A DNA stretch of 64,000 bases from NCBI GenBank assembly GCA_958296005.1, contig CATQHQ010000002.1, positions 372,001 to 436,000 on the forward strand, read 5' to 3'. Shown here piece after piece: positions 17,543-26,772 of this stretch (the first letter of the stretch is position 1; every line of letters begins with the position of its first letter). The notes beneath the pieces were generated by a model. It saw only the letters and a list, made by a program, of their open reading frames with translations. It made no database searches and had not been told where the DNA came from. Source of the DNA: Longimicrobiales bacterium. Its GTDB lineage: Bacteria > Gemmatimonadota > Gemmatimonadetes > Longimicrobiales > Gaopeijiaceae. The position numbers and the translations under genes were made by a program.

Positions 17543-19168
17543 CTATCGGGCACGGTGGAGCTCCCAGGGGAGTTGACAGAAGACGATGCCCCAGTCGGTC
17601 AGCTCCCGCTGGCCAAGGTACTTGCCGGCAGCGAACACGATCGCCTTCTTGTGTGACTTCTTGCGGGTGCGAGCCCTAATGCGCAAGGCATGTTGGTCGT
17701 TCAGCACGGCGTCGTGGCTGCGAAGCCACTCCAGGTCATCCTTGTATAGCAAGTAGTAGTCGGCCTCATCGTCTTCATGGAACAGACCGTCGTTGTTCAT
17801 CGGCGCAAGGGCATCCGGTCCGGTGGAGATCCCCGTCGCCGTGTGCAGCAGGTAGGCTGCAAGAGCGGAGTAGGTCGGTAGCGCCTCGCCGGTCAGCAAC
17901 CCCTCCGGAGTGATCGGCTTGCCGAGCGTGCAGTAGGTGAATGAGCCTCCCAGTCCATTGCGTAGCGTCTTGTCCTTGGCGTCCGGCACGCCTTGGGCGA
18001 CGCGGCGAACACGCTCCGCCGTGACGGACTTGGCGTATTCTTCGCACTCTACCAGTATGAAAGAGCGGTTGCCGCCGTCGGCTTTGTTCAAGTCAAGGAC
18101 GGCGTGGGCAGTCGTGCCGCTCCCGGCAAAGGAATCCAAGACGAGAGCGTCGTCCCGGCGCACGATCTCGATCAGAAACCGGATGAACGCGACGGGCTTT
18201 GGTTGCGGAAATACGCTCGCAACACCGAAGATACCGCGGAGTTCGCTCGTTCCAGTGGCGTTGAAGCGGACCACTTTATCGTCCAGAATCGCATCGGGCG
18301 GACGCCCTTCCTGCACCTCCGCTAGGTAGCGCTTCGCCATTGGCTTGCCCCCGGAAAAGCTGATTCGGCCGTCTCGCTCCATGCAACGCAGCGTTTCGGG
18401 AGAATACCTAGGGAAACTGCCACTCGGTGGCCGCCAAGTCACCCCATTCTCGAACGCGAACTCGTATGGCTCGTAGAAGTTTCTTGCGTGGAGGGGATCC
18501 AGCTTGTAGCGGCCTCGGCCATCGTGGTCGTCGTGAGGGTAATTCTGCGACTTGTCCACTAGTTGACGGATGTACCGGCTCTTGTCCCTCGCAAACCACG
18601 ATTTATCTTTTCCGTACACCATGACGTAGTCGGCGTTCAGGTTGAAGTCCTTGCTCGAGTTGCGAACCGTGTGCATTGCTCGCCTCGTCAAGAGTGCAAA
18701 GAAGTTGTGTTCGCCGAAGATCTCGTCCATCATCAGCTTCAAGTGATGTTGTTCGTTCTGGTCCACGGACACGAAGATGATTCCGTCTTCGGCCATCAAC
18801 TCCCGAAGCAGTTGTAGCCGCGGCCACATCATGCAAAGCCACTTGTCGTGCCTTTCCAAGTCCTCGTCGTCGACCGGACTTTGCTGCTTCAGCCATTCTC
18901 TCATCGCCGGACTGTTCACGTTGTCGTTGTATATCCAACGCTCGTTGCCTGTGTTATAGGGCGGGTCAATGTAGACGATCTTCACGCGGTCTGCGTATCG
19001 CGGCAACAAAGCCTTCAGGGCGTGAAGGTTGTCGCCGTGAATGATCAGGTTTTCACTCTCGTCGGCGGAGGCTAGGGAGCTCTTGGGGTCCGGCACCAAG
19101 GGGCGGAAGGGGACCGACAGATGATGAGCGTAGACGTGATACTTGCCCTTGAACTCCAGGATCGGCAC
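17543..19168 (-). CDS. mod: Type III restriction-modification system, Mod (adenine-N6 methyltransferase) subunit
   Basis: This 541-residue subunit both recognises the target sequence and methylates adenine. The motif order is that of beta-class N6-adenine methyltransferases: VYIDPPYNTGNERW (DPPY at 68-71) in the N-terminal third, a variable target-recognition region in the middle, and the SAM-binding DSFAGSGTTAHAV after it, around residue 350. It is the first gene of the mod-res operon. The central part is visibly richer in A/T than the surrounding chromosome. No simple repeat in the coding start suggests phase variation. Confidence 0.93.
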   Translation of the reverse strand: MPILEFKGKYHVYAHHLSVPFRPLVPDPKSSLASADESENLIIHGDNLHALKALLPRYADRVKIVYIDPPYNTGNERWIYNDNVNSPAMREWLKQQSPVDDEDLERHDKWLCMMWPRLQLLRELMAEDGIIFVSVDQNEQHHLKLMMDEIFGEHNFFALLTRRAMHTVRNSSKDFNLNADYVMVYGKDKSWFARDKSRYIRQLVDKSQNYPHDDHDGRGRYKLDPLHARNFYEPYEFAFENGVTWRPPSGSFPRYSPETLRCMERDGRISFSGGKPMAKRYLAEVQEGRPPDAILDDKVVRFNATGTSELRGIFGVASVFPQPKPVAFIRFLIEIVRRDDALVLDSFAGSGTTAHAVLDLNKADGGNRSFILVECEEYAKSVTAERVRRVAQGVPDAKDKTLRNGLGGSFTYCTLGKPITPEGLLTGEALPTYSALAAYLLHTATGISTGPDALAPMNNDGLFHEDDEADYYLLYKDDLEWLRSHDAVLNDQHALRIRARTRKKSHKKAIVFAAGKYLGQRELTDWGIVFCQLPWELHRAR

Positions 19169-19256
19169 GATGGCTCCCAGCGTGGAGGAGTGAACTCGGT
19201 GGTCGAACCGACCGTTGGCCTGGACTCAAGATAGGCCGGAGCCGATGGCTCAGCAA

Positions 19257-19772
19257 TTAGCGGAGAGGCGGGGGCCGCCTCGGGCGCTGGGCCAGAAGCC
19301 GGTTCAGCACCTCCGCCTGTTCGGGCTCGAGCAAGTCGGCGACGTCGGCCTTCAGCGCTTGGAAGGCGGGGACCAGCTCCTGGACCGGGTTTCCGTGCTT
19401 CTCGGCGATCCCTGCGATTGCCGTCCGGTCGGGCCTGCCGCCTCCTATGAGGCTGCGCATCTCGGTCGTCATGGCGGCGAGCCTCTCCAGCGCGTCCTCG
19501 TTGGTCAGCCGGAAGTCCTCGACGACGATCTCCATCAAGCCCGACTGGACGTCGGTAAGAGACAGCGTCTCGGCGAACTCGTCGAAACGCTGGTCGAGCT
19601 GCGTCCACAGGCGCTGGCCCTCGCTGCGAAACGCCCCCGCCATCCCCGGGCCGGCACGCTGAGCGGCGGCGTCGAGGGGGGTGGCAGCCGATCCGGCCAC
19701 CCCGACCGCTGCCGCCAGCACGGCAGGTAGCAGGAAGCGCGCTCTCGTCGTCGGTCTGGTGCGATGCGTCAT
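19257..19772 (-). CDS. Small secreted Spy/CpxP-like helical protein
   Basis: This 171-residue protein starts at an ATG with AGAGGA 9 bases upstream. A signal peptide (FLLPAVLAAAVGVAGSAATPLDAAAQ) is followed by an all-helical, charged mature part. LSLTDVQSGLMEIV contains an LTxxQ-type motif as found in periplasmic Spy/CpxP chaperones and metal-stress sensors. A polybasic RPRRPPP tail ends the protein. Function as a periplasmic chaperone or stress sensor is inferred from the fold pattern only. An in-frame upstream ATG at 19859 exists but lacks a ribosome binding site and would add an unlikely N-terminus. Confidence 0.55.
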   Translation of the reverse strand: MTHRTRPTTRARFLLPAVLAAAVGVAGSAATPLDAAAQRAGPGMAGAFRSEGQRLWTQLDQRFDEFAETLSLTDVQSGLMEIVVEDFRLTNEDALERLAAMTTEMRSLIGGGRPDRTAIAGIAEKHGNPVQELVPAFQALKADVADLLEPEQAEVLNRLLAQRPRRPPPLR

Positions 19773-19868
19773 CTTGGGTGTCCTCTCGTATCCGGGGGTC
19801 CTTGTCGTCGTTGGGCGACGCACTACGGACACGCCAAGCCCCCGGAATGCTGTCTCCACCGCAAGGGC

Positions 19869-20795
19869 TTACCGAGAAGGCCGCCCTCGCGACTCCCGGA
19901 GGCGCTCCGCCCGGTGCCACAGCGCCGGCCTTCCCATCGCCGCCGAGAGCGCCTGGAACTCCGGCAGCGCCCCCTGCCACTGCAGCTCGTCCACATCGTC
20001 GAAGAGTGCCGCGCCGCTCCCAAGCGCGGCGTCCTCGCGGAGCGTTGCCAACTCGCGGAAGCGGAACGCGGCTTCGCGTCCCTCCCGCAGGGTGGCCGCC
20101 AGCCGCTCGGCGCCCCGAACCTTCACGTCCCACTGGCCGGGGTCGTCCGGGATCTCCTCCAGCCGCCCGTAGCGGCCCAGCACTGCCGCCGCGGACTTGG
20201 CGCCCCATCCGGGCAGCCCGGGGAAGCCGTCGGCGCTGTCGCCGACCAGCGCCAGGTAGTCGGGGATGCTGGCCGGGCGCACGCCGAACCGCTCCACGAC
20301 TCCGGCCTCGTTCCGAAGCTCGTTCCGACGCCGGTCCCACTGGACGATGCGATCGCCCGCCACGCACTGGGCCAAGTCCTTGTCCGGCGTGCACAAGTAC
20401 ACGACTTCCACCCGGTGGTCGCGAGCCGCCAGCGCCGCCCCCGACGCCATCCCGTCGTCGGCCTCCATCTCCGTCATGGGCCACACGGGGACGCCCATCG
20501 CCCGAAGCGCGTCCTCCAGCGGGTGGAACTGGGCGAGCAAGTCGGGGTCGATGCCGTCGCCCGTCTTGTACCCCGGCCACAGATCGTTGCGGAAGGACTC
20601 GATCACGTGATCCGTCGCCACCGCCATGTGGGTCGCGGTCCGCTCCAGCAACGCCAGCAGAGAGCCCACGACGCCGCGAACCGCCCCCACCGGTTGGCCA
20701 GCGGCGTCCGTCGCCTTCGGCGCGCCGAAGTGGTGGCGGAAGAGCTCGTAAGTGCCGTCCACGAGGTGAACACGAACGCGACGCGAGGGGCGCAT
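19869..20795 (-). CDS. Stand-alone 5'-3' exonuclease / flap endonuclease
   Basis: This 308-residue protein matches the 5' nuclease domain of DNA polymerase I without any polymerase part. Visible elements are VHLVDGTYELFRHHFG (first metal Asp), MTEMEADDGMASGAAL (acidic cluster), YLCTPDKDLAQCV, and the helix-hairpin-helix region YLALVGDSADGFPGLPGWGAKSAA. It should remove RNA primers or flaps or act in repair. It is divergent from the S9 peptidase gene; the 168 bases between them show no clear promoter boxes. The ATG at 20795 gives the expected start just before the first beta strand. Confidence 0.88.
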   Translation of the reverse strand: MRPSRRVRVHLVDGTYELFRHHFGAPKATDAAGQPVGAVRGVVGSLLALLERTATHMAVATDHVIESFRNDLWPGYKTGDGIDPDLLAQFHPLEDALRAMGVPVWPMTEMEADDGMASGAALAARDHRVEVVYLCTPDKDLAQCVAGDRIVQWDRRRNELRNEAGVVERFGVRPASIPDYLALVGDSADGFPGLPGWGAKSAAAVLGRYGRLEEIPDDPGQWDVKVRGAERLAATLREGREAAFRFRELATLREDAALGSGAALFDDVDELQWQGALPEFQALSAAMGRPALWHRAERLRESRGRPSR

Positions 20796-20963
20796 GGGGG
20801 TCAAGGTCGCACCGGCGAGACCGCCGAGCAACGTCCCGTGCCGGCGGGCGCCCCCAAAGCCGGGCTGCCGAGTCGCTGCGCTCTCGCCAAGTCGCCCGGC
20901 GAGTCCTACGATTAGCCCCCAGCGCCGCCACGAAGCGCCACACCCGCGATTCAGGAGGAATCC

Positions 20964-23078
20964 ATGAGGACGAGGCTTGCACCCGCCACCGCCACCGCCA
21001 CTATGGCCGCCCTCGGCTTGGTCGCGACCAGCGCCCTGGCCGCCGTCGGGGTCGCCCCGGCCAAGGGCGTCGCCCAGGAGACCCCCGCCGACGACATGCT
21101 CACGGTGGGCCACTACCTGGACATGGAACGGGTGTCCGACCCACAGATCTCGCCGGACGGAAGCCAGGTCGTCTACACCCGATCGTGGGTCGACAAGATG
21201 GAGGACCGGTTCGGGTCGGCGGTTTGGATCATGAACGCGGGCGGAGAGCGGAACCGCTTCCTGCTGGAGGGGTCGAGCCCCCGATGGTCGCCCGACGGCA
21301 CGCGGCTCGCCTTCGTCGCGCCCGGCGGCGACGGCGGCCCCGCGGGTCCCCAGATCTACGTCCGCTGGATGGACGCGGAGGGCGCGACGAGCCAAGTCAC
21401 CCGGGAGACCGAGGCGCCCTCCAACTTCAAGTGGTCGCCCGACGGGAGGTACATCTACTTCCAGCGCTTCGTCCCCGAGTCCGAGCCCTGGCCGATCGAC
21501 CTGCCGCCAGCCCCGGAAGGCGCCACCTGGACGCCGACGCCCAGGATCGTGGACCGCGTCCACTACCGCTTCGACCGGATCGGCTTCCTCGAGGAGGGCT
21601 TCACGCACCTCTTCCGGGTCCCCAGCGACGGCGGCACCGCCCAGCAGCTCACCAGCGGCTCGTGGAACGCTGGCGCCACCTTCGTGTCGGGCGTCGGCAA
21701 TGTGGGCTACGACCTCACGCCCGACGGCGGCACGCTGGTCTTCGACGGCTTGATGGAGGACGCGGACAACCGCTACCGGGAGTCCCACGTGTACGCGATG
21801 GAGCTGGCCACTGGTGAGGTCCGGCAGCTCACATCCGAGAAGGGACCGTGGGGCCAGCCCAAGGTGTCGCCCGACGGACGCGCGATCGCCTACGTGGGCT
21901 ACCCCTGGACTTCCCAGACGTACAAGACCACCGACCTGTACATGATGGACGCCGACGGCGGCAACCCGCGCCTCGTGTCGGGGAGTCTCGACAGGGACGT
22001 GGGCGCCCTCCACTGGGCCTCGAACTCCAGCGGCGTGCACTTCACGGCCGGCGACCGGGGAACGATGAACGTGCACTTCGCGACCCCGTCGGGGGACGTT
22101 CGGCAGGTCACGGAAGGCATGCACATGCTGTCGCTGTCCTCGGCGACCGAGGGCGGACGGGCCGTGGGAACCCTGACGTCGCCCCACGAGCCCGGCGACG
22201 TGGTGGCCTACGACTTGGACGGCTCGGGCGCCATCCGGCAGCTCACCGAAGTCAACGCCGACGTGCTGGCCGGGAAGCGGCTGGGAGAGGTCGAGGAGAT
22301 ATGGTACGAGTCGACCGGCGGGACGCAGGCGCAGGGTTGGATCGTCAAGCCGCCCGACTTCGATCCGAGCCGCGAGTATCCGCTGATCCTGCACATCCAC
22401 GGCGGTCCCCACGGGATGTACAACGTCGGCTTCAGCTACCCCTACCAGAACTTCGCCGCCAACGGGTACGTGACCCTGTACACCAACCCCCGGGGCAGCA
22501 CCGGCTACGGCACCGACTTCGGCAACGCCATCGACAACGGCTACCCGTCGGTGGACTACGACGACCTGATGGCGGGCGTCGATGCGCTGATCGAGCGGGG
22601 CTACGTCGCCGAGGACCAGATGTACGTGACCGGATGCAGCGGCGGCGGGGTCCTCTCCAGCTGGGTGATCGGCCACACGACCCGGTTCGCGGCGGCCGGC
22701 GTCCGCTGCCCGGTCATCAACTGGATGAGCTTCGCAGGCAACGCCGACGTCACGGTGTGGGGCTACTACCGCTACCACGGCTACCCCTGGGACAACCCGG
22801 ACAAGTACCTGGAGCACTCGCCCCTCATGTACGTGCAGAACGTGACGACGCCGACGATCCTCATGACCGGCGAGCTGGACCTGCGGACGCCGATGGCCCA
22901 GACGGAGGAGTACTACCAGGCGCTGAAGCAGCTGGGCGTGCCGACGAAGATGATCCGGTTCCACGACGAGTACCACGGGACCGGCTCCAAGCCGTCCAAC
23001 TTCATGCGGACCCAGCTCTACCTGATGAAGTGGTTTGAGGAGCACGGAGGCGCGCCGAGGCCTGCCACCGACGGCTGA
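20964..23078 (+). CDS. Secreted S9 family peptidase (DPP-IV/acylaminoacyl-type)
   Basis: This 704-residue exported peptidase starts at an ATG with AGGAGG 5 bases upstream and a signal peptide ending near VAPAKGVAQ. The first two thirds form a beta-propeller with repeated WSPDG-type blades (ISPDGSQVVYTR, WSPDGTRLAFV, WSPDGRYIYF, VSPDGRAIAY). The C-terminal alpha/beta hydrolase domain has HGGPHGMY, nucleophile GCSGGG (Ser559), Asp639 in GELDLRTP and His671 in DEYHG. The family cleaves short peptides, often after proline or at acylated N-termini; specificity is unknown. It converges with the YbdK-type ligase gene. Confidence 0.93.
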   Translation: MRTRLAPATATATMAALGLVATSALAAVGVAPAKGVAQETPADDMLTVGHYLDMERVSDPQISPDGSQVVYTRSWVDKMEDRFGSAVWIMNAGGERNRFLLEGSSPRWSPDGTRLAFVAPGGDGGPAGPQIYVRWMDAEGATSQVTRETEAPSNFKWSPDGRYIYFQRFVPESEPWPIDLPPAPEGATWTPTPRIVDRVHYRFDRIGFLEEGFTHLFRVPSDGGTAQQLTSGSWNAGATFVSGVGNVGYDLTPDGGTLVFDGLMEDADNRYRESHVYAMELATGEVRQLTSEKGPWGQPKVSPDGRAIAYVGYPWTSQTYKTTDLYMMDADGGNPRLVSGSLDRDVGALHWASNSSGVHFTAGDRGTMNVHFATPSGDVRQVTEGMHMLSLSSATEGGRAVGTLTSPHEPGDVVAYDLDGSGAIRQLTEVNADVLAGKRLGEVEEIWYESTGGTQAQGWIVKPPDFDPSREYPLILHIHGGPHGMYNVGFSYPYQNFAANGYVTLYTNPRGSTGYGTDFGNAIDNGYPSVDYDDLMAGVDALIERGYVAEDQMYVTGCSGGGVLSSWVIGHTTRFAAAGVRCPVINWMSFAGNADVTVWGYYRYHGYPWDNPDKYLEHSPLMYVQNVTTPTILMTGELDLRTPMAQTEEYYQALKQLGVPTKMIRFHDEYHGTGSKPSNFMRTQLYLMKWFEEHGGAPRPATDG

Positions 23079-23120
23079 TTGGGCGGACGGCGGGCCGGCG
23101 CGCTGTTTCGGAGCCGCCGG

Positions 23121-24296
23121 CTACGCCGTCCCGTCCCGCGTCTCGGCCAGGATCAGGTCCACGACGGAGTGCAGTGCCTGGTCGTGGTCGTCGCCTTCCA
23201 AGCGGCGAAGTCGGTAGTGGTCGATCTGGCGGTCGGCGCCGCTGCCCTCTTGGACGATGCGAAGGGCGTGCGACAGCTCCGTCTCGCAACCGAGGGCGCA
23301 GGCGTCTTCGGACAGCTCCTCCACTAGACGGGCGGCGTGGTCCCCCACGTCGATCCGACCGCCGCCGCGGGCGCCGTCGTCGGCGTCGCCCCGTCCCCGG
23401 AGGTCCCCAAGAAATGCCAAGACCCCGTAGCGCTGGGCGATCCAACGGTTCTCGGCTATGATCTCGAGCGGTGGCTCCGGGGGCAGCTTGCCGTCCCGGT
23501 CCCGGCGAAGAAGACACCGAACGAGGCACGCGTAGAGCGCGGCGATGCTCACGGCGTCGGTCAGACGTGTGCACACGTCGCAGATTCGGAGCTCGATCGT
23601 CGGGAAGCTGTGGGACGGCCGGATGTCCCACCACAGCTCGCTGGCGGTCTGGATGAACTCCAGTTGCCGGTACCGTTCGACCAGCTCGTCGAACTCGGCC
23701 CGCGACCACATGGGGCCGGGCAAGCCGGTGCGGGGGAGCGCGCCGACCAAGTTGAGCCGGAAGGACTTGAAGCCGGTCTCCCGGCCTTCGTTGAACGGCG
23801 ACGACCCCGACAGGGAGTGGAGCAGCGGCAGGTAGCGGCGGATCGCGGTCATGATCCGAATCCGCGAGTCTGCGTCGCCGAAGCCGGCATGGATGTGCAT
23901 GCCGCCTACCAGAAACCGTCGCAGGGACTCTTGATAGACGATCTCGAAGTCCCGGTACTGCTCCCGCGGCGTAACCAGCTGGTCCGTCCACGCCGCGAAG
24001 GGGTGGGTGGACGCCGCCATTACCGCGGCGCCGTGCTGTTCGGCCGCCTCGACCACCACGCGACGGGTCTCGTGCATGGCGTCGGCCAGCTCCGCCACCG
24101 ACGCGCACACCGCCGTGTTGGTCTCGATCTGGGACCGGAGGAACTCGGTGGTGACCTTGTGAGGAGCGATTCTGCGTTCGCACTCCGCGAAGATGCCCGG
24201 CCGAGGCGAGGTCAGGATGTCCCGCGTGGCCGGATCGACCAGAAAGAACTCTTCTTCGGCGCCCAGGCTGATGCGCAGGTCCGCCGGACCGTTCAC
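23121..24296 (-). CDS. YbdK-type carboxylate-amine ligase (glutamate-cysteine ligase 2 family)
   Basis: This 391-residue ATP-dependent ligase shows the GCS2 hallmarks: LGAEEEFFLVD at the N-terminus, VGGMHIHAGF in the centre and IELRICDVC. Members have glutamate-cysteine ligase activity, but the physiological substrate is often unclear. Because no partner glutathione synthetase gene is visible, a role in glutathione or in other gamma-glutamyl thiols is open. It is the last gene of the minus-strand run that begins with the EF-G-like gene, 28 bases after the cyclophilin gene. Confidence 0.88.
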   Translation of the reverse strand: MNGPADLRISLGAEEEFFLVDPATRDILTSPRPGIFAECERRIAPHKVTTEFLRSQIETNTAVCASVAELADAMHETRRVVVEAAEQHGAAVMAASTHPFAAWTDQLVTPREQYRDFEIVYQESLRRFLVGGMHIHAGFGDADSRIRIMTAIRRYLPLLHSLSGSSPFNEGRETGFKSFRLNLVGALPRTGLPGPMWSRAEFDELVERYRQLEFIQTASELWWDIRPSHSFPTIELRICDVCTRLTDAVSIAALYACLVRCLLRRDRDGKLPPEPPLEIIAENRWIAQRYGVLAFLGDLRGRGDADDGARGGGRIDVGDHAARLVEELSEDACALGCETELSHALRIVQEGSGADRQIDHYRLRRLEGDDHDQALHSVVDLILAETRDGTA

Positions 24297-24324
24297 GTGC
24301 CCCAGTCCCGTCCCTAGTTCAGCC

Positions 24325-25008
24325 CTAGTTGCCTGCTGGGTCCACCAGGGTAGCCGTGACGACGTGGTCCAGCTCCGGGTGGCGCTCGTTCAGGTAGGCG
24401 TTGCCCTGCGTCGCCAAGCCGCCCTGCGACACGTTGTTGCCGTAGCCCGAGTGGAACTGGTCCACGACCTCGTCCATCCCTTCCACGACCCGGCCGAACG
24501 GCGAGAAGCCGTCTTCGTCCAAGCGGCTGTTGTCGCCGAAGTTGACGAAGATCTGAGTGGTGCGCGAGTTGGGCGCGCTGCTCTTGGCGAACGTCACGGT
24601 GCCCCGGACGTTGGACTCGACGACCGGGTCGTCCAAGATCGCCACGTTGCGCCACGCCGACGAGACCGCCGGGTCGCCGTGGAGTCCGAACTGGGCCACG
24701 AAGCCGTCGATCACGCGGAAGATCCGCACGTCGTCGTAGAAGCCGTTCTTGACCAGGTTGTAGAACCGATCAGCCCCGTTGGGCGACCACGCGCGGACCA
24801 CCTCCACGACGAAGGTGCCCTTGGAGGTCTCGAAGCGGGCGCGAAAGCTCTCGGGCGCCGTCTCGGCCAGGGCCGCGGGGTCGAGGAGGAGGTCGGAGGC
24901 CGGCTCGTCGGCGGGAGCGGCGGCGGCGTCGCCTTCGTCTCCTCCGGCGCAAGCCAGGGCCGCGAAGGCGACAGCGGTCAGAGGGCGGGCGCGGCTAGGG
25001 GTCGTCAT
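24325..25008 (-). CDS. Cyclophilin-type peptidyl-prolyl isomerase, lipoprotein
   Basis: This 227-residue protein has a lipoprotein signal (AFAALAC) and an acidic Ala-rich linker, then a cyclophilin domain: FETSKGTFVVEVVRAWSPNGADRF, YDDVRIFRVIDGFVAQFG, NSRTTQIFVNFGDNSRLD, FSPFGRVVEGMDEV. It should assist folding of exported proteins in the periplasm. The start chosen is the ATG at 25008 directly before the signal; an upstream in-frame ATG at 25065 would spoil the signal. The family active-site Arg and Phe are seen in IFRVIDGF. Confidence 0.9.
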   Translation of the reverse strand: MTTPSRARPLTAVAFAALACAGGDEGDAAAAPADEPASDLLLDPAALAETAPESFRARFETSKGTFVVEVVRAWSPNGADRFYNLVKNGFYDDVRIFRVIDGFVAQFGLHGDPAVSSAWRNVAILDDPVVESNVRGTVTFAKSSAPNSRTTQIFVNFGDNSRLDEDGFSPFGRVVEGMDEVVDQFHSGYGNNVSQGGLATQGNAYLNERHPELDHVVTATLVDPAGN

Positions 25009-25090
25009 GGAGGTTGTCCTGTGTCGGTGGAAGGGACGGGGGAAAGCCTTCAAGTATAGTCCCACCCTCGTCCCACTGTCACGCGCATTC

Positions 25091-25540
25091 CTACTCGAGC
25101 CTGCGCCCCGAGGAAGGAGCGATCTCGCCGTGGGGCGGGGGGATCGGAGCTCCGTGCGGGTCGGTCGTCGGGTTGCCCAACGCGTCGGCCATTCGGTCCA
25201 CCAGGCGATCGGAAGCGGCGTGCTCCAGCCGTTCGGCCTCCTCGTGGACTTCGCTCCCCGAGTACCCCAGGCGCTCCACCAGGAAGGACTCGATGACCCG
25301 GTGCCGCCGAAGAACCCGCAACGCCTCCCGGACGCCCGTGGCGGTCAGCCGGACGCCCCGATAGGGCTCGTGCTCCAGCAGGCCGTCGGTGGCCAAGCGA
25401 CGGACCATGCCGCTGACCGACGCGGGCTGCACCTCGAGGATCCGGGCCAGGTCGCTGGTCCCGGCGGCGTCTCCCTGCTCGTTCAGGGAGTAGATCACCT
25501 TCAGGTAGTCCTCGACGGAGCGCGACAGGGCAGGGGTCAT
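25091..25540 (-). CDS. DtxR/MntR-family metal-dependent transcriptional regulator
   Basis: This 149-residue repressor has the winged-helix DNA-binding domain (SVEDYLKVIYSLNEQGD, RILEVQPASVSGMVRRLATDGLL) and the metal-binding dimerisation domain (RRHRVIESFLVERLGY, EVHEEAERLEHAASDRLVDRM). The His and Glu metal ligands are present, with Glu at the position occupied by Cys102 in DtxR, which is closer to the Mn-type MntR. There is no C-terminal SH3-like domain. No metal transporter is adjacent, so its targets lie elsewhere. It lies between a beta-propeller gene and the cyclophilin gene. Confidence 0.88.
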   Translation of the reverse strand: MTPALSRSVEDYLKVIYSLNEQGDAAGTSDLARILEVQPASVSGMVRRLATDGLLEHEPYRGVRLTATGVREALRVLRRHRVIESFLVERLGYSGSEVHEEAERLEHAASDRLVDRMADALGNPTTDPHGAPIPPPHGEIAPSSGRRLE

Positions 25541-25577
25541 GGCACGAAAGGTAAGCCGCGACGCGGCTCGGAGCATG

Positions 25578-26765
25578 TCAGGGAACGATGCCGTAGCGTC
25601 GCAACACCGGGACGCCTAGGCTGCTCTCCTCTGCGGTAGCGAAGATCGATCCTCTGGCCGCGATCACTTGCTGTTCGCGCGGCAGCCGAACTGTGCCTTG
25701 CGAACCGCCGTCCTCGTCCAGCAGGGTGTAGTCCACGACGCCCGCGCGCTCTGCCTCGCGACGAACCCATATCGATCCGTCCTGACCCACGAACAGTCCC
25801 GCAAACGGCGGCAGGTACTGGGGGATCAAGCCGTTTCTTCTGAGCTCGTCCTCGAACTCCAACCCGCTCGGCACCTCGTCCGAACCGCCGGGAAACACAT
25901 CTGTTTCGGCAAGCACCCGGCCAACGTGTTCCGCCGTGAGCGGCACTGCCGGATAATCGAACGCGCGAGTGAACGCCGTGTCGCCGGTGGGCTCGATTCG
26001 AACAAGAGTCGCTCTGCTACTCCCCTGCTGGCCGTTGACGCCCGTCGATGCCACGACGACCCCGGTACCGCCTCGTCCAACAGCGGTCATGCTCGTTGCC
26101 TCGAACGGAGCGACGATGCTGTAGACGGCACCCCTATGTCTGATGCCGACCGAACTACTGGCAGGCTCTTCCCATGCGATGGTGTCCAAGACGGTTCCCA
26201 TCGAATCAGTTCTCAACAGCGGAATGCGAAGGCGATCCTCGCTTTGCCCAACCGCAGGGGCAGTTGCCATCGCTACCAAGTTCGGCCGGACGAGTGCCGA
26301 CCCATCTGCAAAGACGACCAACGGCGAGTTCGGAAGCAACAGAAAGGCGCCCGATCTCGTCGGCGGGATCTCCGAGCGCCACCGCTTGGAGTCCACAAGA
26401 TCGCCGTCGAAGCTGAACGTCGTAACGCGCATCTGCGCGGGGTCGCTCGCGAAGAGATCGTTCCCCCGCGTGCCTATCGACAGCAGGCTCATGAACTCTC
26501 CGGGGCCCTGCCCTCGACCGCCGATCGGCTCCAGTGGCCTGCCGGTGTCGTCGAAGACCACGATCTCGGGAAGATCCGGCTGGGCGACGAACAGCTCCCC
26601 GTCGGGTCCGAGCAGCGCATCGCCGACCGGACCGAGCGTCCAATCAGGATCCTGTTCGGCGCCTATGCGATAATCCAGGCGCAGCTCCAGGAGTTCTTGA
26701 GGCGACTTGGCGGGACTGGGCGCCGTTAGCACCGCCAGCACCGAGAGAACCGCCGGGCCGCTCAC
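25578..26765 (-). CDS. 6-bladed beta-propeller (NHL-like) secreted protein
   Basis: This 395-residue protein uses a GTG start 7 bases after the EF-G-like gene, so it is probably co-translated. A short hydrophobic N-terminus (AVLSVLAVLTAPSPA) may be a signal. The repeated pattern of sensing a default blade (GDALLGPDGELFVAQPDLPEIVVFDDTGRPLEPIGGRGQGPGEF) is typical of 6-bladed propeller proteins, which are abundant in this window. Such proteins usually bind ligands or partner proteins; no catalytic residues can be named. It belongs to the same broad family as the three tandem propeller genes at 40.6-44.2 kb and the gene at 48.5 kb. Confidence 0.75.
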   Translation of the reverse strand: MSGPAVLSVLAVLTAPSPAKSPQELLELRLDYRIGAEQDPDWTLGPVGDALLGPDGELFVAQPDLPEIVVFDDTGRPLEPIGGRGQGPGEFMSLLSIGTRGNDLFASDPAQMRVTTFSFDGDLVDSKRWRSEIPPTRSGAFLLLPNSPLVVFADGSALVRPNLVAMATAPAVGQSEDRLRIPLLRTDSMGTVLDTIAWEEPASSSVGIRHRGAVYSIVAPFEATSMTAVGRGGTGVVVASTGVNGQQGSSRATLVRIEPTGDTAFTRAFDYPAVPLTAEHVGRVLAETDVFPGGSDEVPSGLEFEDELRRNGLIPQYLPPFAGLFVGQDGSIWVRREAERAGVVDYTLLDEDGGSQGTVRLPREQQVIAARGSIFATAEESSLGVPVLRRYGIVP

Positions 26766-26772
26766 CCTCTGC

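Noticed and set aside
20796..20963. Riboswitch or RNA element between the 5' nuclease and S9 genes
   Set aside because: Only generic GC-rich pairing is seen; no known aptamer core could be recognised.
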